Source: an uncultured Clostridia bacterium
GTDB taxonomy: Bacteria > Bacillota > Clostridia > Oscillospirales > Ruminococcaceae
NCBI GenBank assembly: GCA_945876755.1
Contig: CAMCPM010000015.1
Location: forward strand, 1-45,201
Direction of reading: 5' to 3'
DNA length: 45,201 nucleotides
Made by a program: the position numbers and the translations under genes. Below, in pieces: positions 22,106 to 30,533 of the stretch (position 1 is its first letter; every line of letters begins with the position of its first letter). A model generated the notes under the pieces. That model saw only the letters and a list, made by a program, of their open reading frames with translations, was not told where the DNA came from and searched no databases.

Positions 22106-23794
22106 ATGAAAAATATTCCTATTGGTCAGTATATGGTCAACGAGGGCATTATTACCGAAGAACAGCTTCAGAATGTCCTTGATAAAAAGAAGGAGGAAAA
22201 CACTCCCGGTAAGTATTTCGGTGACTACGTTATAGAGCTGGGATACGTTACGGATATTCAGTTCGGTCAGGTGCTTGCAAAGAAGCTGAATGTTCCTTTT
22301 GTTGATTTGAACGACCCTGAGACTGTTATCAATACCGAAGCGGTCAAGAAAATTCCTGAGGCCCTTGCAAAGAAGCATACTATCATTGCTATCAAAATTA
22401 CGGGCAAAAGACTTACCGTTGCAACACACGACCCTGTAAACTTCTATATCTTTGAGGATATCAAGGTTACAACCGGTATGGATGTTGTGCCTGTTCTTTC
22501 AACCAAGGCAGGAATTATCAAAGCTATCGGCAAGAATTATTCAATGCAGAATACCTCATCGCTTCTCGACAGCGTTGAGAACCAGTTCGGCGATGATGAC
22601 GCATTCGGTATAGATGAAGAGTCGGCAGAGAGAATCGACAGTGCGCCTATCGTTAAGCTGGCGACTACTATCGTTGAAAACTCTTTCCGTGCGGACGCAA
22701 CCGATATTCATATCGAACCGTTCAAGACCTTTACCCGTATCCGTATCCGTGTTAACGGCGACCTTATTGAATTGATGAATATTTCCAACGTGGTTCACAA
22801 CTCGCTTGTAACACGTCTTAAAATTATCAGCGGCATGAACATTGCCGAAAAGCGTATCCCTCAGGACGGCCGTTTCACTCAGGTAGTTGACGGTACTACC
22901 CTTGACGTCCGTGTATCTAACCTGCCGACGGTAAACGGCGAGAAGGTCGTTATCCGTATCCTTTCAACCGGCGATGTAGGCGTAAGAAAGATCACTGACC
23001 TTGGTATGACAGCTTACAACTATGAGAGATTTGCTTCAATACTCAAGGTTCCTCAGGGAGTTGTTCTTGTAACAGGTCCTACCGGTTCCGGTAAAACAAC
23101 TACTCTTTACGCTGCTCTCGGTGAAATTGCAAAGCCAAACGTTAACGTAATCACCGTTGAGGACCCTGTCGAAAAGAATATCGAAGGCATTAACCAGTGT
23201 CAGGTAAACGCTAAGGCAGGCATGACCTTTGCCGCTGCCCTCCGTTCTATCCTCCGTCAGGACCCTGATATCGTAATGATCGGTGAGATGCGTGACCAGG
23301 AAACAGCGGAGATCGCTATCAGAGCCGCTATCACAGGTCACTTGGTTCTTTCAACACTTCATACAAACGACGCTGCATCAACAGTTACACGTCTTATAGA
23401 TATGGGCGTTGCTCCGTACATGGTTGCAACTTCTCTTATCGGTATCGTTGCTCAGCGACTTGTTAAAAAGATATGTCCCGAGTGCAGAACTCCGCGTATG
23501 TCAACGGATGAAGAGGACAAACTGATGGGTATTTCCGAGCATACTACGGTTTATGACGCCTGCGGCTGTCCCAAGTGTAACAATACAGGATATGTCGGAC
23601 GTACAGCTATTCACGAGATCCTGCTCTGTACTCCCGAAATGAGCGCCCTTATCGCCAACGACGGAAAGGTAGACGCTATTTCAAAGCTTGCAAAAGAACA
23701 GGGTACAAAGCTTCTGCGTGACAACGTAAGCGAACTGGTTCTTGAAGGCAAAACAACTATGGATGAACTTGTAAGAGTTACATATGCAGTTTAA
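22106..23794 (+). CDS. pilB: Type IV pilus extension ATPase PilB
   Basis: This 562-residue hexameric secretion ATPase powers pilin polymerisation. Residues 5-62 hold two related stretches (PIGQYMVNEGIITEEQLQ and YFGDYVIELGYVTDIQFG) with the spacing of conserved residues seen in MshEN/GspE-N domains. Walker A is GPTGSGKTT (324-332), the Walker B region is DPDIVMIGEMRD (386-397), and the His box is HLVLSTLHTND. Four cysteines (457, 460, 488, 491) form the PilB/GspE zinc site. I choose the ATG at 22106, because MshEN domains normally begin at this point. The frame is open to a TTG at 21977, but those residues resemble nothing. Confidence 0.95.
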   Translation: MKNIPIGQYMVNEGIITEEQLQNVLDKKKEENTPGKYFGDYVIELGYVTDIQFGQVLAKKLNVPFVDLNDPETVINTEAVKKIPEALAKKHTIIAIKITGKRLTVATHDPVNFYIFEDIKVTTGMDVVPVLSTKAGIIKAIGKNYSMQNTSSLLDSVENQFGDDDAFGIDEESAERIDSAPIVKLATTIVENSFRADATDIHIEPFKTFTRIRIRVNGDLIELMNISNVVHNSLVTRLKIISGMNIAEKRIPQDGRFTQVVDGTTLDVRVSNLPTVNGEKVVIRILSTGDVGVRKITDLGMTAYNYERFASILKVPQGVVLVTGPTGSGKTTTLYAALGEIAKPNVNVITVEDPVEKNIEGINQCQVNAKAGMTFAAALRSILRQDPDIVMIGEMRDQETAEIAIRAAITGHLVLSTLHTNDAASTVTRLIDMGVAPYMVATSLIGIVAQRLVKKICPECRTPRMSTDEEDKLMGISEHTTVYDACGCPKCNNTGYVGRTAIHEILLCTPEMSALIANDGKVDAISKLAKEQGTKLLRDNVSELVLEGKTTMDELVRVTYAV

Positions 23795-23828
23795 TCTTTA
23801 AATATATTCTTGAAAGGAAAAGTGAGCT

Positions 23829-24932
23829 ATGGATATCGAAAAGAAACCACAGGAAAAAATTGTTATCAGTATTGATAAAATTCTTGACGAGGCGCGTGTA
23901 CTTGGATGCTCCGACGTTCATTTTACAGTAAAAATTTCACCGGTCGTAAGACTTCACGGTTCGCTCCGTAAGTTAAGCTCCTACCCGGAAATGACCGAAG
24001 CTGCCATTATGAAGATATGCGAGCAGATGACAGGCGGCCGTAATATTGAAAATATCAAGAATAAGGTCGATACCGACTTTTCATACGTTACAAGACGCGG
24101 CTACCGTCACAGAGTTAACGTTTATCACCAGCGCGGAAACACCGCTATTGCTATCCGTCTGCTGAGAAACGATATTCCTACACTTGAGGATCTCGACCTG
24201 CCGCCTATCCTGGGCGAGTTTGCTCTCCGTCCGAGAGGACTTATACTTGTAACCGGTCCTACAGGTTCCGGTAAGTCAACAACCCTCGCAGCTATGATCG
24301 ACTATGTAAACATCAACCGTTCTGCGCATATTATTACTATTGAGGACCCTATCGAGTACGTTCACGAGCATAAGCGCTGCATGGTAAACCAGAGAGAGGT
24401 CGGCGACGACGTTGAATCCTTCGCCATGTCGCTTAGAGCTGCTCTCCGTGAAGACCCTGACGTTATCCTCGTAGGTGAGATGCGTGACTTTGAAACTATC
24501 AACGCCGCAATTACCGCCGCTGAAACAGGACACCTTGTAATGTCTACACTTCATACGACCTGTGCAGCCGATACCATCAACCGTATCATCGACGTTTTCC
24601 CTGCCCACCAGCAGTCGCAGATCCGTACACAGCTTGCAACCGTTCTCGTAGGCATTATCGCCCAGACCCTTATCCCAAAGGCAGATGGCACAGGCCGAGT
24701 TGCTGCACTTGAGATACTCAACGCAACCGACGCTATCAAGGCAATGGTTCGTGACAATAAGGTACACCTTATCCAGACTGCCATTCAGACAGGTAAAAAA
24801 GAGGGAATGGTTTGCCTTGACCAGGAACTTGCACGTCTTGTAAAAGAAGGCGTTATTACCGAAATGCACGCTCGTGAGAAGTCACTTGACGTTAACGAGT
24901 TTGAACGTTATTTTAAAAATAACGGTAGATAA
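23829..24932 (+). CDS. pilT: Type IV pilus retraction ATPase PilT
   Basis: This 367-residue protein has the PilT layout: an N-terminal PAS-like domain (DEARVLGCSDVHFT, which is close to the usual SDLH opening) and an ATPase core. Walker A is GPTGSGKSTT near residue 143, the Asp box is TIEDPIEYVH, Walker B is DPDVILVGEMRD, and the His box is HLVMSTLHTTCA. It lacks the zinc cysteines of PilB. The C-terminal region AIKAMVRDNKVHLIQTAIQTG corresponds to the PilT retraction motif region. It starts 34 bp after pilB with AAAGGAAAAGTGAGCT. Its presence suggests the pili retract, so twitching or uptake is possible. Confidence 0.95.
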   Translation: MDIEKKPQEKIVISIDKILDEARVLGCSDVHFTVKISPVVRLHGSLRKLSSYPEMTEAAIMKICEQMTGGRNIENIKNKVDTDFSYVTRRGYRHRVNVYHQRGNTAIAIRLLRNDIPTLEDLDLPPILGEFALRPRGLILVTGPTGSGKSTTLAAMIDYVNINRSAHIITIEDPIEYVHEHKRCMVNQREVGDDVESFAMSLRAALREDPDVILVGEMRDFETINAAITAAETGHLVMSTLHTTCAADTINRIIDVFPAHQQSQIRTQLATVLVGIIAQTLIPKADGTGRVAALEILNATDAIKAMVRDNKVHLIQTAIQTGKKEGMVCLDQELARLVKEGVITEMHAREKSLDVNEFERYFKNNGR

Positions 24933-25099
24933 TTCCCACAAAAAAGCATTTGTCATAGAAAAATGATTATGCATAATGTACTATAATTGTGAATGCGTAC
25001 ATATATTAGTCAAAATGCTGAAAAAGTTTGATTAAAAGAATGTTAAAAAGCAAAAATGTACAAATTCATAAAATCAGTGATGAAAATATCATTTTTCTA

Positions 25100-25128
25100 T
25101 TGACAAATGACTAAAATGAATATATAAT
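25100..25128 (+). promoter_or_regulatory. Consensus sigma-A promoter of the pilin operon
   Basis: TTGACA (25100-25105) and TATAAT (25123-25128) are perfect hexamers with a 17-bp spacer, about 56 bp upstream of the first prepilin gene. The preceding 165 bp after pilT are AT-rich and show a second TATAAT near 24981-24986 without a convincing -35. Confidence 0.93.
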
Positions 25129-25184
25129 GAATACAGTAAGGAACAACCAATATATTTGGCTGATACTTATAGGAGGAGAGTCCA

Positions 25185-25928
25185 ATGAATTCAAAAAAAA
25201 TTGGCTCAAAGCTGAAGGGCTTTACCTTAATGGAATTGGTTGTCGTAATGGCAATTATCGCTGCTCTTGCTGGCATTTCTTCAATGCTTATTACCGGGTT
25301 TCAAATGAATGCACGAATGGAAACCAACAACAATAAAGCTCAGATGGTTTACACCGGAATGCAGAATCAGCTTATCCAGTGCGAAATAAAACAGGATCGT
25401 TCATTGATCGATGCAGGCGCACATTATTCTCCAATGGTTGGCTCCGGTGAAGAAATGAAGTATGTTGAACTTTATTTTGAAATGGGCGAAGGAAAACTTG
25501 GCGATGCAATAAATGTTAAGTCGCTATATGATGGTGGTACAGTTGCTATTCGGTCTGCTGAACGTAATCATGCCACTACCGGCAAATGGTACAGTGAACT
25601 TGAAAAAGCATTACTTTCATTTGTTGACAGTTCATTTGATGGCGGAGTTGCTATATATATTGATTATGAGAATTTTGTTGTAGATTCTGTAATTTATATC
25701 GAATCAGCATTCTTTGAGGCTGATTTATCAAATTATTCAACAAGCATTGCTCCGTTTATGGCTAATTTTAATGGCTATGTTGATTTTCATCATTGGAGTG
25801 ACAGTACGAAGTCATTTAGAATGATTGAATCAATGGAAAAACAGAAAGAATTTATTAAATACAAAGGCATTTATTTTGGTGCATATCCCATGGTAAATGA
25901 TTACCCTGACGGCAAAAAGCCGGTATAA
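25185..25928 (+). CDS. Prepilin-like protein with class III-type signal
   Basis: The 247-residue prepilin has leader MNSKKIGSKLKG (12 residues) followed by FTLMELVVVMAIIAALAGIS; Glu5 of the mature protein is present. The rest forms one acidic, Phe/Tyr-rich globular domain without a recognisable family. It is considerably larger than the next pilin. GGAGGAGAGTCC precedes the ATG. It is first in a two-gene unit with the probable major pilin, so it may be a minor pilin needed in step with it. The coding sequence is richer in A+T than the pilB/pilT genes. Confidence 0.85.
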   Translation: MNSKKIGSKLKGFTLMELVVVMAIIAALAGISSMLITGFQMNARMETNNNKAQMVYTGMQNQLIQCEIKQDRSLIDAGAHYSPMVGSGEEMKYVELYFEMGEGKLGDAINVKSLYDGGTVAIRSAERNHATTGKWYSELEKALLSFVDSSFDGGVAIYIDYENFVVDSVIYIESAFFEADLSNYSTSIAPFMANFNGYVDFHHWSDSTKSFRMIESMEKQKEFIKYKGIYFGAYPMVNDYPDGKKPV

Positions 25929-25935
25929 TTTTCGG

Positions 25936-25958
25936 AAAAGCGCGTTTTACGCTTTTTA
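25936..25958 (+). terminator. Possible intercistronic stem-loop upstream of the major pilin
   Basis: AAAAGCG (25936-25942) and CGCTTTT (25950-25956) form a 7-bp stem with a 7-nt loop and a short T-run. It could be a partial terminator or a 5' stabilising hairpin after processing, giving unequal amounts of the two pilins. Confidence 0.45.
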
Positions 25959-25998
25959 ATAAAAAATATTTTAATATTTTAAGAAGGAGGAATTTCCA

Positions 25999-26511
25999 AT
26001 GAGAAATTCAAAGGTTAAGGGCTTTACACTTATCGAGCTCATCGTTGTTATCGCAATCATCGGCGTTCTTGCTGCTATCCTCGTTCCTTCAATGCTTGGA
26101 TATGTTCAGAACTCCAGAATCACACAGGCTAACGCTAACGCTAAGCAGGTTTACACAGCTGTTTCTGCTGAGCTGACACAGGCTTCTATCGATGGTAGAT
26201 CAGTTTCTGAAGGTGAGGCTACTCATACTTGGTTTGATGCAACAATCACAGCTTCAAATCAGAAATTAGGAAACCTTGATCTTAGTGATTACCTCGGCGA
26301 AGGTTATCAGGGTTACGGCGCAGCTAAAATTAATGCAACAGCTTATACAATTGAAGCTGCTGCTTGGGGTAGCAATGAGGCTTGCCTCACTGCAGGTAAA
26401 AATAAGACCGAAGCTCCTACAGCTGAAGCACAGAAGTCCGAAATCAAGGCTTCTAACATCGTTTATGGTTACTATCCACTCAAGGGTGAAGAAGTTAAGA
26501 ACAACGGCTAA
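25999..26511 (+). CDS. Probable major type IV pilin (PilA-like)
   Basis: The 170-residue prepilin has leader MRNSKVKG and a mature start FTLIELIVVIAIIGVLAAIL, followed by VPSMLGYVQNSR. The head is Ala/Thr/Ser/Glu-rich with a single Cys, as in small major pilins. Codons are strongly biased to GCT, CTT, AAG and AAC, unlike the A+T-rich neighbours, as expected for a highly expressed gene. AGAAGGAGGAATTTCC precedes the ATG, and a strong terminator follows. Major pilin status is inferred from size, codon bias, position and the strong operon promoter. Confidence 0.85.
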   Translation: MRNSKVKGFTLIELIVVIAIIGVLAAILVPSMLGYVQNSRITQANANAKQVYTAVSAELTQASIDGRSVSEGEATHTWFDATITASNQKLGNLDLSDYLGEGYQGYGAAKINATAYTIEAAAWGSNEACLTAGKNKTEAPTAEAQKSEIKASNIVYGYYPLKGEEVKNNG

Positions 26512-26545
26512 TATTTCAATATTGCTTAATACTTAACAAAACTTA

Positions 26546-26577
26546 AAAACAGCGGAATTTATTTCCGCTGTTTTTTT
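26546..26577 (+). terminator. Terminator after the major pilin gene
   Basis: AACAGCGGAA and TTCCGCTGTT pair around a short T/A loop, followed by a run of seven Ts (26571-26577). The downstream peptidase gene starts 21 bp later and shows no promoter of its own. Confidence 0.9.
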
Positions 26578-26598
26578 GTAAATTGATGGCGGTGAAAA

Positions 26599-27423
26599 AT
26601 GGATACTCAGAAAAAAAATATTATTGCAATAACTGCAATGTTTGCAATTATAGTTGCAATTCTTATATTGCTGCTTCCTGTTGAAAAAAAGAATCAGCGC
26701 TATGAACAGTTTGGCAGGCTTGCCGAAGCTGCCGAAACAGACGACCGGGCGGATTATATTATCGAGCATTATGAAGAATATCCCAGCTATATCACAAAAC
26801 TTTTTTATAATGACCCGGAAAATCTTGAATTTGTTTATAATTATGCTTTTTGCAAAAACAATTATAAAAATATGTCATATACCGATGAGGAACTGAATTC
26901 TGCTTCTGTGCCTGCATTATATATGTATGATGAGCGTTGGTGCTATGAAACTATCGGCAATCGTGATGAACTTATTAAAACCGAGGGCTGCGCTTATGTA
27001 GCAATGACTATGGCATATATTTACCTTACCGGAAAAGGCGATATTGATCCGGTCATTCTTGGTGCTTACTCGGATTATAACGGTCTTAACGGAAAGATTT
27101 CTGCCGGGATTATGATTGAAAATATCGGTAAGCTTTGCGAGGCAATAGGGCTCAAGGGCGAGTATCACAATTTTGACGCTGAGTTCGGAGGAACTCCCGT
27201 TGAGAGCATTGATGAAATTTCTTCTTTAATGGGTGATGAAAAAGTCCTTATTGCGGCTACGCACGGTGAAACTTTCGGCGGTCACGCGCTCGTTATTCGT
27301 GAAATAAATGGAAATATGATTTATTTTAATGACCCCGCAAGCGAAGAAAAAACTGTACAAGCTTGGAACTTTGATGAAATCAAGTCGGAATTAATGGCTG
27401 TATGGGTTATTACGAAGGATTAA
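26599..27423 (+). CDS. Membrane-anchored C39-like papain-fold cysteine peptidase
   Basis: The 274-residue protein has one N-terminal helix (about 7-27) that would place the rest outside the cell. The catalytic part (about 105-270) follows the peptidase C39-like pattern: YMYDERWCYETIG corresponds to the usual substrate-side Q-x-D-x-RW opening, Cys131 lies in TEGCAYVAMTMAY, His229 in GGHALVIREI and Asp245 in YFNDPAS. All three putative catalytic residues are therefore present. It sits between two pilin genes and immediately after the terminator of the first. Its substrate is unknown; processing or cross-linking of pilins or of cell-wall proteins is a guess from position. Only a weak GGCGGTG precedes the ATG. 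Confidence 0.8.
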   Translation: MDTQKKNIIAITAMFAIIVAILILLLPVEKKNQRYEQFGRLAEAAETDDRADYIIEHYEEYPSYITKLFYNDPENLEFVYNYAFCKNNYKNMSYTDEELNSASVPALYMYDERWCYETIGNRDELIKTEGCAYVAMTMAYIYLTGKGDIDPVILGAYSDYNGLNGKISAGIMIENIGKLCEAIGLKGEYHNFDAEFGGTPVESIDEISSLMGDEKVLIAATHGETFGGHALVIREINGNMIYFNDPASEEKTVQAWNFDEIKSELMAVWVITKD

Positions 27424-27443
27424 CGGTTACAAAACGGTTACAA
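27422..27443 (+). repeat. Tandem 11-bp direct repeat, possible operator
   Basis: AACGGTTACAA is repeated exactly at 27422-27432 and 27433-27443. It spans the end of the peptidase gene and ends 13 bp upstream of the -35 box at 27457. One unit per helical turn would present both copies on the same face. Confidence 0.6.
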
Positions 27444-27456
27444 AAACTGAAAAGAG

Positions 27457-27485
27457 TTGACATTTGAGCGTAAGTATTATATCAT
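27457..27485 (+). promoter_or_regulatory. Promoter of the cysteine-rich prepilin gene
   Basis: TTGACA (27457-27462) and TATCAT (27480-27485) are separated by 17 bp. The leader to the ATG is about 60 nt of AT-rich sequence. Confidence 0.75.
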
Positions 27486-27549
27486 ATAAGTGTAATAATT
27501 GTATTTTATAAAGTCAAATTATTGCAGTATTGATTAAGGGGTCTTTTAT

Positions 27550-28053
27550 ATGGTAGCCAAGAAGTTTAGGGGTTTCACACTTATTGAGCTAATTGTCGTT
27601 ATTGCTATTATAGGTGTGCTTGCAGCCATTCTTGTGCCGAGTATGCTCGGATATATTCGAAACGGCAGAAAGGCTAAAATGAATTCAAACGCCAAAAGCA
27701 TTTACAGTGCTGCGCAGCTTGCAATTAATGACTGCAATCTTGGCGGCAGTGTTATTATCAAACCAAATTGTGTTTATACCGGTTCGGATGACGCTATTGC
27801 TCACCCGGACGGAGGCGGTGATGACTGCAGCCTTGTAGATTATACAGGCGAGAAGTTTGGCGGATATTTCCTTTTTGTAACGGATTCAATGGGCTGCGGC
27901 TGTATATATGCTTTGTGGAGTGATAAACCAATATCGTCTTCCTTTGCCCAGCAGATGACTGAAGCTGATGTTGAAGCTTCGTTTCACACGACTTTGCCGA
28001 GAGGCTGTCATCCTTTAAAAGGTGATAATGACGCAGCTGATAATGGTCCATAA
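27550..28053 (+). CDS. Cysteine-rich second pilin (prepilin)
   Basis: The 167-residue prepilin has leader MVAKKFRG. Its mature first 20 residues (FTLIELIVVIAIIGVLAAIL) and the following VPSMLGY are identical to the probable major pilin at 25999. The head differs completely and contains six cysteines (NDC, PNC, DDC, GCGC, GCH), enough for three disulfides, plus many Gly and Asp residues. The identical stalk would let it co-assemble in the same fibre or form an alternative one. It has its own promoter and terminator. The ribosome binding site is a plain GGGG eight bases before the ATG. Confidence 0.88.
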   Translation: MVAKKFRGFTLIELIVVIAIIGVLAAILVPSMLGYIRNGRKAKMNSNAKSIYSAAQLAINDCNLGGSVIIKPNCVYTGSDDAIAHPDGGGDDCSLVDYTGEKFGGYFLFVTDSMGCGCIYALWSDKPISSSFAQQMTEADVEASFHTTLPRGCHPLKGDNDAADNGP

Positions 28054-28072
28054 AATTTATTTCAGCAATAAA

Positions 28073-28104
28073 ACAGGGTACTGAGTTTACGCTCAGTACC
28101 CTGT
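28073..28104. terminator. Bidirectional terminator between the second pilin and a phosphoesterase
   Basis: ACAGGGTACTGAG (28073-28085) and CTCAGTACCCTGT (28092-28104) form a perfect 13-bp stem with a 6-nt loop between convergent genes. CTTTGTCT follows on the plus strand. Confidence 0.88.
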
Positions 28105-28118
28105 CTTTGTCTAAAGTT

Positions 28119-28982
28119 TTATTGGGTATTAGTATTAAGTACCACCGACACAATTTCCGGCGGATTGTGAATACGAAGGCGTCCCAGCCCACGGTTTGCG
28201 ATAAGGAATGAATCGCCTATGCGGTAAACGCCTTCTTTATACTTCGGCATGAAACGCCTTTCCGGAGAAAGTATGCCTTTTATAAACGGCAGGCGTATCG
28301 AGCCGCCGTGAACATGTCCGCCGAAAGAAAGGTCAGCTCCCCATTCGGCATGGACGTCAAAATCAAGCGGATTGTGTGCAAGCAGAATAGTATATTCATC
28401 CGGCTGCTTTACCCCGAGATAATCTATCATGTCAGTCAGCATAAAGGCTTTCCAGCCCCGTTTGTACTCTCGTACTCCACGGTAATATTCTGCGGAATAG
28501 CAGAGCCCACACAGGTGGATATGTTTTTCTCCGATGAAAATATCAGTCTCGCTGTTATCAAGGCAAACTGCACCGTATGAAGCAAGTGTTTCCGCAACAT
28601 ATTCAAAGGTGTCCTCATCAAGGTCGGAAAGCTCATGGTTACCGTTGACATAATATACGGGACAAAGCCTTGCCATTCTGCGGACAAGTTCAAGAAATTT
28701 ATCAGTATTTGGAGCGCCGTGGCTTAACATATCGCCCGTCATAACTATGATATCGGGTTTTTCGGCGGCGATAAGCTTCAGCAGCGGAGCGTTATCCTTA
28801 CCGAAAACCTTGTTGTGCAGGTCTGAGAGATGTATAATTTTAAAGCCGTCAAAGCTTTTGGGCAGAAGTGCCGAGGTCACTTCATAATGTGAAACCTCAG
28901 GGCAGGACATTTCACGGCAAATCTGCGGAAGCGTACCGCCGATAAGAAATGAAGTTGTCAGCATTGAAGCGCGGCGGTTCAT
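28119..28982 (-). CDS. Calcineurin-like metallophosphoesterase
   Basis: The 287-residue protein has the full metallophosphoesterase motif set: IIHLSDLHN (D-x-H), VMTGDM (GD), VNGNHE (GNH[ED]), LLAHNP and GGHVHGG. It matches the YkuE/YaeI-like branch, which acts on phosphodiesters or membrane lipids. The N-terminal MNRRASMLTTSFLIGG may be a short signal or anchor segment with two arginines, possibly Tat-like. It is a single-gene unit with promoter 29018-29046, shares a terminator with the second pilin, and has AAAGGATTTTTGCT before the ATG. The substrate is unknown. Confidence 0.9.
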   Translation of the reverse strand: MNRRASMLTTSFLIGGTLPQICREMSCPEVSHYEVTSALLPKSFDGFKIIHLSDLHNKVFGKDNAPLLKLIAAEKPDIIVMTGDMLSHGAPNTDKFLELVRRMARLCPVYYVNGNHELSDLDEDTFEYVAETLASYGAVCLDNSETDIFIGEKHIHLCGLCYSAEYYRGVREYKRGWKAFMLTDMIDYLGVKQPDEYTILLAHNPLDFDVHAEWGADLSFGGHVHGGSIRLPFIKGILSPERRFMPKYKEGVYRIGDSFLIANRGLGRLRIHNPPEIVSVVLNTNTQ

Positions 28983-29017
28983 AGCAAAAATCCTTTCAAT
29001 AGAATTACTTTACAAAC

Positions 29018-29046
29018 ATTATACACCATTCCGTGGGAAATATCAA
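29018..29046 (-). promoter_or_regulatory. Sigma-A promoter of the metallophosphoesterase gene
   Basis: TTGATA (29041-29046) and TATAAT (29018-29023) on the minus strand have a 17-bp spacer, 35 bp upstream of the ATG. Confidence 0.82.
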
Positions 29047-29060
29047 TACAAAAAACAAAA

Positions 29061-29090
29061 TGCGGCAGGAAATAATATTTTCCTGCCGCA
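29061..29090 (-). terminator. Terminator after the solute-binding protein gene
   Basis: TGCGGCAGGAAA (29061-29072) and TTTCCTGCCGCA (29079-29090) form a perfect 12-bp stem with a 6-nt loop. TTTTGTTTTTT follows on the minus strand. Confidence 0.92.
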
Positions 29091-29104
29091 AAAATATTTT
29101 AAGC

Positions 29105-30490
29105 TCAGTTGTTATAAACTGCGATTTCCTGGTCGACAATGTTCATATATTCTTCTCTTGCCTGTACCCAGCTTTCAAACTGCTCGTTTACAACGCCCTC
29201 GTAAAGCTTGCTCATTACATCGGAGTTCATATAGTCGGAAAGTCCGTAGCCGTAATCATAAGCAAGTGTAAATTTGTCATCATCGTAGAAGCTCATAACG
29301 ATGTCGTACATTTCAGGTGTCCAAGCATCGTTGTTTGTAAGGAACTTCTGCTTTGTAACATCCTTGTACTTTTCATCGTAGTTTACAAGTCTGTTTACAT
29401 TGAACCAAGCCTTAACACAGTCAGCGTTTTCGGAGCCCTTAACCCACATATGTGAGAAAATTCTCTTGTTCATGTAGTATGTTTCATCGTCAGGGTTTCT
29501 TGGGAATGGAACGATCTGGATTACATCGTCCGGCATAGAAGCTTGTGCAGACTGGTAAGCCCATGTACCCATTGAATAGAAGAGACAGTCTCCGGAAGTA
29601 AATGCCTGATCGCCGTTTACCCAGCCTCTCTTAACGAGCTGGTTAGCCCAGATATCTTCGATAACGAGCTGAGCCTTTTCAACAGCAGGACTGTAGAGGT
29701 TATTTGTGAACTTTTCACCGTCATATGTAACCATTGTATCGCCGGAAGTATAAACGAAAGCGTTAGCCCACCAGCCGGAGATACCGTAGAGAGAAGGATC
29801 GCCGCCAGTAAAGTTTTCCATCATATCAACGAATACATCCCAGTTCCATTCGCCTTTGAGATAAAGCTCATATGGGTCTTCCATACCGAGAGTTTCAACG
29901 GTCGATTTGTTGTACATAAGGATCTGGAAGTCGTTAAATCCATATCCGAAAGGTGCAACGTAGTGTTCGCCCTTCCATGTGAACATATCTGCCTGCTCCT
30001 TAACATCAGCCCACATGGGGTCTTCCCAATCAACGATCGAGTCAATAGGCTGATACTGACCCTTATTGATGTCATAGGGGAAGGAACGCCAGTCATAAAC
30101 GAAAATATCAGGAGGAGTACCGCCGACAATAGAAGTTGCCAGGTCGTCGAACTGGGTACTGTTTGTTGTAGCAATATATTCGATTGAAGCGCCATATGTA
30201 TCCTCAAAGAGAGCAAGTTCAGTCGAACGCTCGGGAGCGTCGTTAGTAGGATTAAGGTCATAGAAGCCCATCCATTTCAGAGTCTTTCCCTTGATGTCTA
30301 TATCTGAATCAAGAGAACCCTCATCTGCGGTAACCTCAATGTTATCGCCCGTCCATTCGGTTTTTGCTGTTGTTGTGGTTGTTTCAAGAGTGCTTTGAGG
30401 AGTTCCCTCATCGCTTGAGCAAGCGGAAAGTGAAGCCAAAGAAGAGGCTGCAAGTATTCCCGCAAGGATTTTACTGGTTGCTTTTTTCAC
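29105..30490 (-). CDS. Extracellular solute-binding lipoprotein of a sugar-type ABC transporter (family 1)
   Basis: The 461-residue lipoprotein has a signal peptide with lipobox LSAC (Cys24) and a Ser/Thr-rich linker. The body is family-1-like: an ALFEDTYGASIEYIATTNSTQ segment (quoted in full only to 20 residues), GTPPDIFVYDW, GFNDFQILMYNKSTVETLG and GDCLFYSMGTWA. It would capture sugars or oligosaccharides outside the membrane. No permease or ATPase lies next to it, so it must share a transporter encoded elsewhere. It has its own promoter, a cre-like site in the leader and a strong terminator, and is thus monocistronic. GGAGG precedes the ATG. Confidence 0.9.
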   Translation of the reverse strand: MKKATSKILAGILAASSLASLSACSSDEGTPQSTLETTTTTAKTEWTGDNIEVTADEGSLDSDIDIKGKTLKWMGFYDLNPTNDAPERSTELALFEDTYGASIEYIATTNSTQFDDLATSIVGGTPPDIFVYDWRSFPYDINKGQYQPIDSIVDWEDPMWADVKEQADMFTWKGEHYVAPFGYGFNDFQILMYNKSTVETLGMEDPYELYLKGEWNWDVFVDMMENFTGGDPSLYGISGWWANAFVYTSGDTMVTYDGEKFTNNLYSPAVEKAQLVIEDIWANQLVKRGWVNGDQAFTSGDCLFYSMGTWAYQSAQASMPDDVIQIVPFPRNPDDETYYMNKRIFSHMWVKGSENADCVKAWFNVNRLVNYDEKYKDVTKQKFLTNNDAWTPEMYDIVMSFYDDDKFTLAYDYGYGLSDYMNSDVMSKLYEGVVNEQFESWVQAREEYMNIVDQEIAVYNN

Positions 30491-30533
30491 AGAATTACCT
30501 CCTTGAATTATTTAAGCTTGGAATATAAGCTTA

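Noticed and set aside
24276-24869. 197-codon minus-strand frame opposite pilT
   Set aside because: It is a shadow of the highly constrained pilT coding sequence, Cys/Asn-rich without motif, and lacks a start site.
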